Shown piece after piece: positions 27,986 to 37,006 of a DNA stretch of 64,000 nt. Within the stretch, counting starts at the first letter, position 1, and each line of letters opens with the position of its first letter. The notes below the pieces were generated by a model. That model ran no database searches and was not told where the DNA came from. It saw only the letters and a list, made by a program, of their open reading frames with translations. The DNA is from Myxococcaceae bacterium (GTDB taxonomy: Bacteria > Myxococcota > UBA727 > JABDBI01), in the NCBI GenBank assembly GCA_016000045.1, contig JAECQY010000001.1:62001-126000 (forward strand), written 5' to 3'. The position numbers and the translations under genes were made by a program.

Positions 27986-28708
27986 TCAAGAACCTCTCAG
28001 GTCTTCTAAAAAAAGCTCCATCTTGTGTTCGTCTGTGAGGCTTTCAAAACGGGCTGCAGGAGGGTAAGAGACCACGTGGCCTTCGTGCGTGTTGAGCCAG
28101 GCAATTGGGTCGCTGATTCGAAGATGGTTGTAAAACTGCTGGAGCTGCTTCGCGGACGTTGTAGGAAGTTTCAGCGTTTTTTCTCGGATCTCTTGGGTTC
28201 CGGGGGCATTGAACGTGTGGCATTCGAGGATTCGTTTGGGTTCAAGCTGTGCGATGTCTTGGGCCAACAGGTTTGCCATCACTCCTCCATAAGAATGTCC
28301 TGTGATCACGAGGCGGTGGTTTGGGTAGCGAGCGAGGATTTGAAGGGTAGCTTCTTTCAAATCGCGAAAGGCTAAGCGAAACCAGAATTCAGGGCCTTGC
28401 TTCACCTTTTGGTAGGATTCGAAGAGCCAGTCCGGCATGATCTGTTCCATAAAATCGTTTGCAATATGAGCGTTGGCGAACCAGTTCTGCCATGGACCGG
28501 TTCCCCGTATCGCAAAATAGAGAATGGGTTTGTGCTCGTCTTTCGCCACCAGCAAGCGATTGCCGAGCAGGAGGTTCTCATGGTCTAAGATCACTTCTTT
28601 TTCAGAATCTGGATGTGGTTGATAGACCGCATGAGAAAACTTGGCAGCCTCCAAAACGTGATCATCTGCAAAAAGCGCAAAACTGAGAAGGCAAATCATA
28701 AAAATCAT
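27986..28708 (-). CDS. Secreted class 3 lipase-like alpha/beta hydrolase
   Basis: About 240 residues from the ATG at 28708, which opens a signal peptide (MIFMICLLSFALFA). The nucleophile elbow GHSYGG with the preceding HRLVITGHSYGGVMANLLAQ is typical of lipase class 3, and later DP and His residues (RISDPIAW, EGHVVSYP) could complete the triad. It probably cleaves lipids or esters outside the cytoplasm. It converges on parB. Confidence 0.75.
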   Translation of the reverse strand: MIFMICLLSFALFADDHVLEAAKFSHAVYQPHPDSEKEVILDHENLLLGNRLLVAKDEHKPILYFAIRGTGPWQNWFANAHIANDFMEQIMPDWLFESYQKVKQGPEFWFRLAFRDLKEATLQILARYPNHRLVITGHSYGGVMANLLAQDIAQLEPKRILECHTFNAPGTQEIREKTLKLPTTSAKQLQQFYNHLRISDPIAWLNTHEGHVVSYPPAARFESLTDEHKMELFLEDLRGS

Positions 28709-28775
28709 CTTGGATTTAGCTAGTTCAGACTCTCGCGCCCTATGCAAGACTCTCTTGCATAACCTCCTATTTCTT

Positions 28776-28837
28776 CATTGCGAGGAGGCGTAGCCGGACG
28801 AAGCAATCCATTTCAAACTGGAATCGCTCCAATGGGA
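28776..28837. repeat. Dispersed REP-like elements
   Basis: Two short repeats lie side by side. GAGGCGTAGCCGGACGAAGC (from about 28790), followed by AATCC, is repeated in inverse at 39388-39415. ATTTCAAACTGGAATCGCTC (from about 28811) matches the arm of the terminator at 9078-9095 with four differences. Confidence 0.6.
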
Positions 28838-29986
28838 TTAAATCTTAAATCCTTCTGAGAGGATGGGATAAACTGCTTTGAGCGTGCATCCGGGTTCGAA
28901 CTGCTCGTAGCCTTCTTGCCTGAGCACGATTTCCAGAGCACTCAAAACGGTTAGAATATCGAGTTCATCGAAATATCCCAGATGCGCGATGCGAAAAATT
29001 TTGCCTTTCCATTCACCCTGGCCGCCTGCAATCGTGAGCTTCGCTCGATCCTGTAATCCCGTGTAAACACCATTCGGGCGTATTTCTTTGGGGGTATAGA
29101 TGGCTGTGAGAGAGTCTGCAGGAGATTCGGAAAATAGTTTCAGCCCAAGTGCTTGGATGGCGGCTCGTGTCGCTCGAGCCACGCGTGCATGGCGTTCAAA
29201 AATCGCCGAGAGTCCCTCTTCTTTCATCATTTTTAAAGACTCTTGAAGGCCTGCTATCAGCGAAACGGCTGGGGTAAAGGCAGTTTGATGGCAGGCTTGG
29301 GCTTTCTTTTCTTGGGCTAAATCAAAGTAGAATCGAGGCATCTGAGCGGTTCGGTTGAATTCCCAAGCCTTAGGGCTTATGGCCAAAAAAGCCAAACCGG
29401 GTGGAAGCATCAGAGCCTTTTGAGAGCTTGCAATCAAGACATCAATGTGATCCCGTTCAGGGGAAATATCCCAGACGCCGAGTGCGCTGATCGCATCCAC
29501 AATCAATAGACAATCCGCTTTTTGTTGAACGACGCGACCAATGGCTTCATAAGGTTGTCGCGTGCCTGTAGACGTTTCGCTGGCAACGCAAATGACGGCT
29601 CGGCATTCAGGGTATTGCTCAAGAGCTTGGCGCACCTCCTCTGGGTTTGCAGATTTCCCCCAAGGGACTTCGATGGTATGGACTTTAAGTCCAAAGCGTT
29701 CGGCCATTTTTCCCCAGCGCTCGCCAAATTTGCCTCCTGTCACATTAAGAACCAAATCACCCGCAGAGAAAAAATTCTGGAAAGTTGCTTCAAAAGCTCC
29801 AGTTCCGGAACAAGACAACAACAAAACATCTTCTTTTGTCTGCAACACCCACTTGAGTCCTTGGATGCAATCAGCAAAAATGCTTTCAAAAGCTGGGGTG
29901 CGGTGATGAATCATGGAGCGACTCATGAGGCTCAAAACGCGCTCTGGCACAGGAGTCGGTCCAGGTGCTAGCAAACGATACTTCAT
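28838..29986 (-). CDS. Class V aminotransferase (alanine-glyoxylate / serine-pyruvate type)
   Basis: A 382-residue PLP enzyme. The start at 29986 has AAGGAG seven bases upstream and opens with LLAPGPTPVPERVLSLM, typical of the AGXT/SerC-like class V family. VDAISALGV and the PLP lysine in SSQKALMLPPGLAF are present. Such enzymes transfer an amino group between alanine or serine and glyoxylate; some serve serine biosynthesis or soluble hydrogenase-linked roles. The exact substrate cannot be told. It is divergent from the ygfZ-like gene, with the starts overlapping by 22 bases. Confidence 0.85.
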   Translation of the reverse strand: MKYRLLAPGPTPVPERVLSLMSRSMIHHRTPAFESIFADCIQGLKWVLQTKEDVLLLSCSGTGAFEATFQNFFSAGDLVLNVTGGKFGERWGKMAERFGLKVHTIEVPWGKSANPEEVRQALEQYPECRAVICVASETSTGTRQPYEAIGRVVQQKADCLLIVDAISALGVWDISPERDHIDVLIASSQKALMLPPGLAFLAISPKAWEFNRTAQMPRFYFDLAQEKKAQACHQTAFTPAVSLIAGLQESLKMMKEEGLSAIFERHARVARATRAAIQALGLKLFSESPADSLTAIYTPKEIRPNGVYTGLQDRAKLTIAGGQGEWKGKIFRIAHLGYFDELDILTVLSALEIVLRQEGYEQFEPGCTLKAVYPILSEGFKI

Positions 29987-30654
29987 TTTATTCTCCTTGT
30001 AAGGTCTTCCTTGAGGTGTCAGGGCCCGACGCAACGTCGTTTCTTCACCGACTCTCAACCCGAGATGTTTTTGGAGCAGCTCCAGCAGTCGCTTTTGGAA
30101 ATTGTTTTTTAACTCCAAAGGGTCGCCTGATCGATGTCGTACACCAAATTACACTCAGCGAAGGTCGATGGCTGCTGACCAGCAGTCATGACCGTCCTGG
30201 TAAACTGAAATCTTGGTTCGAACAATATCTATTCTCCGAGCAAGTCCTGCTTCATGAATATGCGCTTGACGATTCTCCAGAAACTTTGTCGGAGAAAGAA
30301 CGCATCGCAAGTTGCATCCCTAAATTTCCGAATGAGATCAACGAAGATCATAACCCCTTCGAACTGGGACTGGGCCATTGGATAGATTGGAATAAGGGTT
30401 GTTACGTCGGTCAGGAAGTCATTTCGAGGCTGGACACTTATGATAAAGTATCGCACCGACTGATGGCTGTTGCTTGTCGAAAAGAAGACTTTGAACGCTT
30501 ACGAACGTCTTCTGAGATCACTTCCATGAGTGACGAACATGCTCCCAATGCGCCCATTGCTTTGGGTGTATTTCGAAAAGCAGACTTGACAGATGGTCAA
30601 TTTTTGATTACATCGTCGGGCGTTCCAGTGTGGGTCGTTAGCTCAGCCCGGTAG
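29965..30654 (+). CDS. YgfZ/GcvT-like folate-binding protein
   Basis: A 229-residue protein related to YgfZ, which supports iron-sulfur cluster maintenance using folate. The signature KGCYVGQEVISRL is present, preceded by FLEVSGPDATSFLHRLSTRDV. The GTG at 29965 is the likely start, inside the 5' end of the divergent aminotransferase. Its stop codon lies in the D-arm of the tRNA-Lys gene, so the last 23 bases are shared with the tRNA. Confidence 0.8.
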   Translation: MLANDTSFYSPCKVFLEVSGPDATSFLHRLSTRDVFGAAPAVAFGNCFLTPKGRLIDVVHQITLSEGRWLLTSSHDRPGKLKSWFEQYLFSEQVLLHEYALDDSPETLSEKERIASCIPKFPNEINEDHNPFELGLGHWIDWNKGCYVGQEVISRLDTYDKVSHRLMAVACRKEDFERLRTSSEITSMSDEHAPNAPIALGVFRKADLTDGQFLITSSGVPVWVVSSAR

Positions 30655-30708
30655 AGCATCGGACTTTTAATCCGTTGGTCCACGGTTCGAATCCGTGACG
30701 ACCCACCA
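30632..30708 (+). tRNA. tRNA-Lys (anticodon TTT)
   Basis: A cloverleaf folds with acceptor GGGTCGT/ACGACCC, anticodon loop CTTTTAA in stem CGGA/TCCG, TpsiC loop GGTTCGAATCC and an encoded CCA. It overlaps the 3' end of the ygfZ-like gene and precedes cysS. Confidence 0.95.
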
Positions 30709-30799
30709 CTTGGTTGAACGCTCCAAATCAAGACGATTCCGTTTGCAAAGCCCTTTTGGGGCTTGAGCCTGGCTCCGAGAAAGGCTAAGCTAGGATTCC

Positions 30800-32197
30800 A
30801 TGCATCTTAAGCTTTACAATACCCTGAGTCGCGCGATTGAGCCATTCAAACCCAACCAAGCTGCGAAAGCCAGCCTCTACACCTGCGGTCCAACGGTTTA
30901 TCACTACGCGCACATTGGTAACTTAAGAACCTACGTGTTTGAAGATGTTCTGAGCCGAACGCTTCAGCGTTTTGGGTTCCACGTGGAACATGTGATGAAC
31001 ATTACCGATGTTGGGCACTTGGAGTCCGACTCGGACGTGGGCGATGATAAGATGGAGCTGGCATCAAAGCGTGAAAAAAAGAGCCCTTGGGAGGTTGCGC
31101 GTTATTATGAGAGGGCTTTTTTCCAGGATACGGAAGCGCTTAACATCCTAAAGCCTACGATTGTTTGCCGAGCAACCGAACACGTTGCAGAGATGCAGCA
31201 CATGATCCAGAAATTAATTTCGAATGGCTTTGCGTATGTCGTTGAAGGCAATGTCTACTTTCGAATTCATCGATTTGAGGATTATTCTAAGCTTTCACGA
31301 CGTAATTTAGAGGAGCTGATGGAAGGTGCTCGGGTCGATATCGATTCCAGAAAAGAAAATCCTTTGGATTTTGTTTTGTGGTTTTCTCAAAGCAAATACC
31401 CAAACCAGGTCATGAAATGGGAATCTCCTTGGGGAGTCGGCTTTCCGGGTTGGCACATTGAATGCTCGGCCATGGCCCTTAAATATCTGGGAGAGAGAAT
31501 TGATATTCATTGTGGAGGGGTGGATCACATATCGGTTCATCATACGAACGAAATTGCTCAAACGGAAGGTTGCTTGGGTCATCGTTGGGTGAATGTCTGG
31601 ATGCACGGCGAATTTTTGGTGTTGGATAAAGCTAAGATGTCAAAATCAAAAGGAGATTTTTTGACTTTATCCACGTTGAGAGAGCAGGGTTTTGAGGCCG
31701 TGCATTATCGTTATTTTTGCTTGGGGGCCCACTATCGATCTCAACTTTCGTTTAGTTACGAGTCTTTACAAGCTTCTAAAAATGCCTTTGAATCATTGAA
31801 AAATCGAGTCTTGGGGTGGCGACTAGAACCGAAGAAAGGGAAAGCTCCGGAGAAAAAAAATTCGTACCAAGAAGCATTTAAGCAGGCATTGGCGAACGAT
31901 CTGGATCTACCGGTTGCCATGCGGGTTCTTTGGGACGTTGTGAAAGACGCTGATTTGGGGACTGAAAATCAATTAGAACTTGTGGAAGATTTTGATCAGG
32001 TTTTTGGATTGGGAGTGAGTCAATTTGAGCGTCCGGTTCTATCCTGGGAACTCTCTCAGATAGTAGAAGAGCGAAATCAAGCTCGAGCTCAAAAGGATTG
32101 GCAGAAAGCGGATGAGCTGCGCCAAAAACTCTCAACCTGCGGTTTGCAAATCAAAGACACCCCAAAAGGCCCAGATTGGTATTTCGATTTTTCGTGA
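30800..32197 (+). CDS. cysS: Cysteinyl-tRNA synthetase
   Basis: A 465-residue class I synthetase that charges tRNA-Cys. It has the zinc and HIGH region [43 protein letters not shown] and the KMSKS loop [11 protein letters not shown] parS palindrome lies within the gene (30975-30990), encoding FHVEH. A tRNA-Cys gene is 0.7 kb downstream. Confidence 0.96.
   Translation: MHLKLYNTLSRAIEPFKPNQAAKASLYTCGPTVYHYAHIGNLRTYVFEDVLSRTLQRFGFHVEHVMNITDVGHLESDSDVGDDKMELASKREKKSPWEVARYYERAFFQDTEALNILKPTIVCRATEHVAEMQHMIQKLISNGFAYVVEGNVYFRIHRFEDYSKLSRRNLEELMEGARVDIDSRKENPLDFVLWFSQSKYPNQVMKWESPWGVGFPGWHIECSAMALKYLGERIDIHCGGVDHISVHHTNEIAQTEGCLGHRWVNVWMHGEFLVLDKAKMSKSKGDFLTLSTLREQGFEAVHYRYFCLGAHYRSQLSFSYESLQASKNAFESLKNRVLGWRLEPKKGKAPEKKNSYQEAFKQALANDLDLPVAMRVLWDVVKDADLGTENQLELVEDFDQVFGLGVSQFERPVLSWELSQIVEERNQARAQKDWQKADELRQKLSTCGLQIKDTPKGPDWYFDFS
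30975..30990. promoter_or_regulatory. parS site 2 (inside cysS)
   Basis: The word GTTCCACGTGGAAC (30976-30989) is a perfect palindrome and the core parS consensus, flanked by G and A. It is about 4.7 kb from site 1. The coding sequence (GFHVEH) accommodates it. Confidence 0.75.
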
Positions 32198-32217
32198 GCT
32201 TTCATGGAAAGGGAGAG

Positions 32218-32292
32218 TGGAGCGGGAAAAGGGATTCGAACCCTCGACTTTAACCTTGGCAAGGTTACACTCTACCACTGAGTTATTCCCGC
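32218..32292 (-). tRNA. tRNA-Gly (anticodon GCC)
   Basis: On the minus strand acceptor GCGGGAA/TTCCCGC, anticodon loop TTGCCAA, TpsiC GGTTCGAATCC and encoded CCA are present. It sits between cysS and the SprT-like gene, 20 bases after the cysS stop. Confidence 0.95.
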
Positions 32293-32328
32293 GGTGCTTT
32301 GCCGTTATGCATCGAGTAAGGAAAAAGG

Positions 32329-32757
32329 TCAAGAGAGTAAATGACGAAGGTTTTCTTGAATCCACTGATCGGCCCTATCGGCTCCAATAAACAATCGCTC
32401 ATTCCGCCTGAATTCAGCATGGTGGATGGAACGTCGCCCGAAAAGAGTGCGTTTGGCAGGAAACAGTTGGTGAAGCATTTCGTGGTGGACAATCCGTTCA
32501 ATGCAAATACATGGAACGCACGCTTGGTCGAGTGCGGGATGAATGGTAATCTTCTTTCGACGCATACAATAAGAGCCTAGGCGGATAGAACGTTTTCGAG
32601 CGGTCGTTTTGCCGTATTTCCCCCAAGCAATGGTTGCTTCGACACGATTCTCGAAATAGCGAGAATTGATCTGATGATAGAGATCTTCCAAGTTATGGTA
32701 GACGCCTTTTTTGTAGAATGACTGCATAAGACGCCTTTCATCGTAGCAAGATAGCAT
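32329..32757 (-). CDS. SprT-like zinc metalloprotease-like protein
   Basis: A 142-residue basic protein with the zinc motif HHEMLHQ (HExxH type) and a possible third ligand in IHHAEF. SprT-like domains belong to the Spartan/SprT group linked to DNA-protein-crosslink removal, and small bacterial members are mostly uncharacterised. It lies just upstream of tRNA-Gly on the same strand, so the two may share a transcript. No signal peptide. Confidence 0.7.
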   Translation of the reverse strand: MLSCYDERRLMQSFYKKGVYHNLEDLYHQINSRYFENRVEATIAWGKYGKTTARKRSIRLGSYCMRRKKITIHPALDQACVPCICIERIVHHEMLHQLFPAKRTLFGRRSIHHAEFRRNERLFIGADRADQWIQENLRHLLS

Positions 32758-32847
32758 GTTTGAGTATACTGCTTAGGTCGTTAAGATGGCCAATGGGCTC
32801 GTGCTGGAGAAAAGATCAAAGCCGATTTTATGGAATTCAGCATATTG

Positions 32848-32876
32848 TTGACGCCCCGAAGGGACTATGGCATAGC
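32848..32876 (+). promoter_or_regulatory. Probable promoter of tRNA-Cys and mvaD
   Basis: TTGACG (32848-32853), a 17-base spacer and CATAGC (32871-32876) precede the tRNA by 15 bases. The -10 is weak (3/6). Confidence 0.4.
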
Positions 32877-32891
32877 GAGGGAACTGTTTGG

Positions 32892-32965
32892 GGTGCCGTG
32901 CTCGAGTGGTTAGGGAGCGGTCTGCAAAACCGTTAACATCGGTTCAATTCCGATCGGCACCTCCA
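32892..32965 (+). tRNA. tRNA-Cys (anticodon GCA)
   Basis: Acceptor GGTGCCG/CGGCACC, anticodon loop CTGCAAA, TpsiC GGTTCAATTCC and an encoded CCA at 32963-32965. The next base, 32966, is the A of the mvaD start codon. Confidence 0.95.
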
Positions 32966-33901
32966 ATGCTTCCCGTTACAGCCCGCGCGCATGCGAACAT
33001 CGCTCTCATTAAATACTGGGGCAAAGTTCCTGGACCCGGTAATTTACCGGCCGTGGGTTCTTTATCGTTGACGCTGGATTGTTTTTACTCTCAAACGACA
33101 ATCCAAGCATCGGAAGCCGATCGATTTATCTTGAACAGCGAAGTACAGTCTGGTGCTTCCAGTCGACGGGTATTTGAATTTCTTGACCCAATTCGAAAGC
33201 CGGGGGAACGGTTGGAGGTGGTATCGAAAAATTGCGTTCCAACAGCGTCGGGGCTTGCTTCCTCGGCTTCAGGATTTGCAGCTCTCAGCGTGGCTGCAAA
33301 CGCATTTTTTAAGCTCGGCCTTAGTCCGCGTGGCCTCAGCGAACTGGCGCGAACGGGATCGGGTTCGGCCGCACGCAGTATTTTTCCTGGGCTTGCTCGG
33401 ATGCATCCAGAAGGCTACGCGGAGCCAGTCCAAGCCCCATCGTTTGATTTAAATCTACTGGTGGTGCATTGTTCCGATTCAAAAAAACATAGGGATTCAA
33501 GAACGGCCATGAATCATACGGCCGAAACATCGCCTTATTACGCTGCTTGGGTTCTGACGCATCCCGAAGATTTAACGGCCGCGCTTCGCGCTTTAAAAGA
33601 AAATCAATTTGAAGCCCTTGGTCAGGCGATGGAATATTCCACGCTGAAGATGCACGCGAGCATGATGGCGGCAAAGCCAGGAATCTGGTATTTCGAGCCC
33701 CTATCATTATCGGTTCTGAATTGCCTTCGAGAGCTCAAAGCCGAGGGAGTTAAGGCTTACTTTACGATGGATGCAGGCCCACACGTCAAAATTTTATGCC
33801 AGGATCAAGATGTTCCAGTCCTGCTCAAGAGGCTGAATCAAATACCCGGCGTGATCGAGATTCTTCAGGCGAGACCGGGTCCTGGAGCGATGATTCTGTG
33901 A
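32966..33901 (+). CDS. mvaD: Diphosphomevalonate decarboxylase
   Basis: A 311-residue GHMP enzyme that turns diphosphomevalonate into isopentenyl diphosphate. It opens ARAHANIALIKYWGK, the hallmark of the family, and has VPTASGLASSASGFAAL (ATP loop) and a DAGPHVK tail motif. The ATG at 32966 immediately follows the tRNA-Cys CCA, so no ribosome site fits; a longer start would lie inside the tRNA. It overlaps the next kinase by four bases (GTGA). Confidence 0.93.
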   Translation: MLPVTARAHANIALIKYWGKVPGPGNLPAVGSLSLTLDCFYSQTTIQASEADRFILNSEVQSGASSRRVFEFLDPIRKPGERLEVVSKNCVPTASGLASSASGFAALSVAANAFFKLGLSPRGLSELARTGSGSAARSIFPGLARMHPEGYAEPVQAPSFDLNLLVVHCSDSKKHRDSRTAMNHTAETSPYYAAWVLTHPEDLTAALRALKENQFEALGQAMEYSTLKMHASMMAAKPGIWYFEPLSLSVLNCLRELKAEGVKAYFTMDAGPHVKILCQDQDVPVLLKRLNQIPGVIEILQARPGPGAMIL

Positions 33902-34758
33902 TCAGTGCGCCAGGAAAACTTGTTTTAGCGGGAGAGTACGGGGTCTTAGAAGGTCAACCCGGGCTGGCCATGGCGGTGAACCGGCGGGTTTTTTTGGTGC
34001 CTTCACGAATTCCAAGTCCTTCTCAATTGTGGGACTGTGTTTCGAGACATTCCCAAGATCCCTTGTTTCAACTTGATTCCAGAGCGCTTTATGAGGGCAA
34101 GCTCAAATTGGGCTTAGGATCTTCGGCTGCTGCTGCGGTTTGTATGGCAGCTTATGCGGATTCTCAAAACGTATATGAAGTTGCTCTGAAAGCGCATCGA
34201 AAATTCTCAGGCGGTTTCGGTTCTGGGATTGATATTGCTGCCTCGTTTACAGGCGGATTCATTCGCTTTGAAAGAGGCGTTGTTACTTCGCTGAACCCTA
34301 ACCAAAATGCTCAATACTTGACGTGCGTATTTTCAAAAAAAACACAAAGAACCAGTGATTTTTTAAAATCCTTTTTGGATTTCAAAAATCGATCGACCAA
34401 GCGATACGATGCTCTTGTGGAAACGCTTGGGCAAAATAGCGATGCCTGGCAGGACTGGTGGACCGGTGCTCTAGAGTGGTCGGATGTATCAAATTTGATG
34501 ATGGAAAACATTCAAGCACTTCGCCAATTAGAAACGGGAGCGGGAATCCCGATTTTGGGTCACGCGTTTGACGCGATTGAGTGCATTGCCGGGCAGCACG
34601 GAGCTTATGTGAAACCGAGCGGTGCTGGCGGTGGCGATACCCTGTTGTGCTTTGCTTTGCCAGAGAAACAAGAAGTTTTACACCGAGATTTACTCAAAGC
34701 CGGCTACGGGGTCTTAAACCTTGGATATTTTGAACCCGGCGTTCAGATCGGCGAGTGA
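33898..34758 (+). CDS. Phosphomevalonate kinase-like GHMP kinase
   Basis: A 286-residue GHMP kinase starting at GTG 33898, overlapping mvaD by four bases. It opens ISAPGKLVLAGEYGVLEGQP, has the ATP loop LGLGSSAAAAV and the closing KPSGAGGGDTLLCF. These fit the eukaryotic-type phosphomevalonate kinase better than mevalonate kinase, but mevalonate kinase is not excluded. With mvaD it supplies isoprenoid precursors. It converges with hemQ, overlapping by 45 bases. Confidence 0.75.
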   Translation: MISAPGKLVLAGEYGVLEGQPGLAMAVNRRVFLVPSRIPSPSQLWDCVSRHSQDPLFQLDSRALYEGKLKLGLGSSAAAAVCMAAYADSQNVYEVALKAHRKFSGGFGSGIDIAASFTGGFIRFERGVVTSLNPNQNAQYLTCVFSKKTQRTSDFLKSFLDFKNRSTKRYDALVETLGQNSDAWQDWWTGALEWSDVSNLMMENIQALRQLETGAGIPILGHAFDAIECIAGQHGAYVKPSGAGGGDTLLCFALPEKQEVLHRDLLKAGYGVLNLGYFEPGVQIGE

Positions 34759-35472
34759 GATGCGATTGCCGAGGTAAAAAGTCCCAAACTCCGCAAAACG
34801 GGCGCTTGCTTCATCGAATCGCATTTCCGTCACCAGATGTTTAAAATGAAGCGGATCATCGGAAAACAAAGTGACTCCCCATTCCCAATCGTCGAATCCA
34901 ATCGAGCCACCGATCATCTGGAGGACTTTGCCCGCGTAAGTGCGCCCAATACTCCCATGCTCTTTCATCATCCGACGGCGCTCTTCCAAGGGCTCAAGGT
35001 ACCAGTTGGCTCCAACCGCCCTGCTTTTACTCATGGGATAAAAGCAGACGTGTTTCAGATCAGGCAAAGCAGGTTTTAATCGAGCATCCAACAGGGCTTG
35101 TACTTCTGGGCTTGTGGCGCTTTCAGAGCTGACATAGTTGCTTAATTCAACGACCGATACGTAAGAGTAGGTGGGGACTAAAAAATCGAATAAACGTGAT
35201 TTTTGCAGACGCTGTTCGGTTTTTGAAAGTTCGTGCAAATCGGTTCGAAGGTTTAAAAAAAGATAATCTGCCTGATGGCCTAGGATTTGATAGAGCCCAA
35301 AAGCACCGGAACGGTTTGAATTCACACGCTCGAAGCTTTCTAGAATTTCTGAAAATTCGGATTGAATCTCTTCTTGAGCCGCATCAGAAAGTTGGCGCCA
35401 TTGGGCCTGATCGAACCGGCGAAAGTCATGCAAAATATACCATCCTTCAAGAGTGACCATTTTTCCGCTCAT
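34714..35472 (-). CDS. hemQ: Coproheme decarboxylase HemQ (chlorite-dismutase family)
   Basis: A 252-residue protein of the chlorite-dismutase fold. The run YPMSKSRAVGANWYLEPLEE, followed by EHGSIGRTYAGKV and GFDDWEWGVTLF, is diagnostic for HemQ, which makes heme b from coproheme. It implies the coproporphyrin-dependent heme route. It overlaps the upstream TPR lipoprotein gene by four bases in the hpf-rapZ-TPR-hemQ operon. Confidence 0.93.
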   Translation of the reverse strand: MSGKMVTLEGWYILHDFRRFDQAQWRQLSDAAQEEIQSEFSEILESFERVNSNRSGAFGLYQILGHQADYLFLNLRTDLHELSKTEQRLQKSRLFDFLVPTYSYVSVVELSNYVSSESATSPEVQALLDARLKPALPDLKHVCFYPMSKSRAVGANWYLEPLEERRRMMKEHGSIGRTYAGKVLQMIGGSIGFDDWEWGVTLFSDDPLHFKHLVTEMRFDEASARFAEFGTFYLGNRISLADLNAGFKISKV

Positions 35473-36161
35473 AGATTCTCCGCAATCCTCATTCGTTCGT
35501 GCAATTTGAAACGCCTTGCATAAGCAGGGTCACGTTGCAAGACTTGCTTCCAGCTCCGAATGGCGTTTTGAGGATCTTGATTCATCACGTATGCCATTCC
35601 TTGATAGTGCCATGCTGGCACGTAATGAGGGTGCTTGGAGAGAAGGCGTGCAAAGATTAGCAGGGCTTTGGAGGGGTTCGAATTCTGGATGTACGAACGT
35701 GCCAAGTCCGTGGCTTTTTTAGGATTCTTGAGCATTTGAATCTCTGCCAATCCCGACTGAACTTTTGCTTTAAGATCCGTGTGAGGAGATACCTTCAAGT
35801 ACAGTTTCCAAGCCTGTTCGCCTTTTATGTCATTGCTGGATCGAAGACTCGCCGATTCGAGTGAGATTGCGCCCATCAAGAATAGAGCGTCCAAGCTTGC
35901 TTCGGAAAGAGGTTCGCTGCTTTGTAGGACGAATTCGAGTTCTTCAAAACTGCGATTGGGATTGCCTAAAAAAAAGAAACAGCGCGCCAGCAAGTTGCGA
36001 GCGCCGGGTAGAGTGGGTTGATCATCCAACAAAAAAGATAAGATTTTCGAGGCTTCAATAAATTTCTGCTGTTCAAAGAGCTGCTCAGCCATGGCATAGC
36101 TGGGTTTGGGCTCAGGTTTTGGGGAGCAGGCTAAAAAGAGCAACAGCCAGAGAATTTTCAT
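35469..36161 (-). CDS. TPR-repeat lipoprotein
   Basis: A 230-residue protein. The ATG at 36161 shares its A with the TGA of rapZ (TGATG) and begins MKILWLLLFLACSPKP, a lipoprotein signal with lipobox LAC. The mature part is TPR-like repeats (MAEQLFEQQKFIEASKILS, ALLIFARLLSKHPHYVPAWH, YVMNQDPQNAIRSWKQVL). It probably serves as a periplasmic or outer-membrane scaffold. Confidence 0.75.
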   Translation of the reverse strand: MKILWLLLFLACSPKPEPKPSYAMAEQLFEQQKFIEASKILSFLLDDQPTLPGARNLLARCFFFLGNPNRSFEELEFVLQSSEPLSEASLDALFLMGAISLESASLRSSNDIKGEQAWKLYLKVSPHTDLKAKVQSGLAEIQMLKNPKKATDLARSYIQNSNPSKALLIFARLLSKHPHYVPAWHYQGMAYVMNQDPQNAIRSWKQVLQRDPAYARRFKLHERMRIAENL

Positions 36162-37006
36162 CACTTTTCCAGATCCCGGTGGGTGATTTGAAATTTGCAA
36201 CCGGATTGGGCAAGATGTTTGCCGAGTTTTTCTACGAAAGCGACCGAGCGATGTTTCCCTCCCGTACATCCGATGGCAACGGTTAAATAAGACTTTTTTT
36301 CAGCTTTGTAACACGGAAGCAAAAAATCGAGCAAATCGATCAAGCGATCGATTAAGGGATTGGCTTTTGAATCTGAAAACACAAAATCGGAGACTTCGGG
36401 TTGAAGACCCGTTTTGAGTCTTAGGGCATCGATAAAATGAGGATTTTTAAGGAAACGGACATCAAAACATAAATCAAGCTCCGGAGGAATTCCATGTTTA
36501 AAACCAAAACTCATCAGGCGCACAGACAGGCAGTTCTCCGGTTCCATTCCGGCTAATCGGCTGATCTCGGTCTTTAATTGGTGGCTGTTGAACCCATCCG
36601 TTGAAATGGTTTGCTCGGCCAGGCTCGCTATTTCGGATAACCAGGCTCGCTCGTTTTGAATGCTTGCTAAGAGACCTCGACCGTTTGAATCCATTGGGTG
36701 AGGGCGACGTGTTTCCTGAAAACGTTGAATCAAAGTGGCATCCGAGGCGTCTAAGAACCACAGCTGGATGGGCTGCCCTTGGGCAAGTACCTGCTTCCAA
36801 TCTTCAACAAATTGATTGATTCCTTCTCCGCTGCGTGAATCGACGACCAGAGCTAATCGGCGCAGGGGATGTCCTTGTTGAGAAAGTTCGATGAGTTTCA
36901 AAAAAAGCTCGGCAGGCAGATTATCCACCACAAAGTAGCCAAGGTCCTCCAAGGCTCTTGCGGCAGTGGATTTACCTGCCCCCGATAATCCGGACAGCGC
37001 GATCAA
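36161..37006 (-). CDS. rapZ: RapZ/YvcJ nucleotide-binding protein
   Basis: A 281-residue P-loop protein matching the usual RapZ length from the TTG at 37006, which overlaps the hpf stop as TTGA. It opens LIALSGLSGAGKS, with VVDNLPAELF, LFLDASDATLIQRF-like WFLDASDATL, MSFGFKHGIPPELDLCFDVR and IGCTGGKHRSV. RapZ controls a small RNA regulon in enterobacteria; elsewhere its role is less clear. An in-frame upstream extension to 37123 would run into hpf and is less likely. Confidence 0.93.
   Translation of the reverse strand: MIALSGLSGAGKSTAARALEDLGYFVVDNLPAELFLKLIELSQQGHPLRRLALVVDSRSGEGINQFVEDWKQVLAQGQPIQLWFLDASDATLIQRFQETRRPHPMDSNGRGLLASIQNERAWLSEIASLAEQTISTDGFNSHQLKTEISRLAGMEPENCLSVRLMSFGFKHGIPPELDLCFDVRFLKNPHFIDALRLKTGLQPEVSDFVFSDSKANPLIDRLIDLLDFLLPCYKAEKKSYLTVAIGCTGGKHRSVAFVEKLGKHLAQSGCKFQITHRDLEK

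Noticed and set aside
30632-32965. tRNA-linked integrated island
   Set aside because: No duplicated tRNA 3' end or integrase gene was found near the four tRNA genes.
33898-34758. Mevalonate kinase instead of phosphomevalonate kinase
   Set aside because: The opening ISAPGKLVLAGEYGVLEG fits phosphomevalonate kinase better, but this is a preference, not proof.
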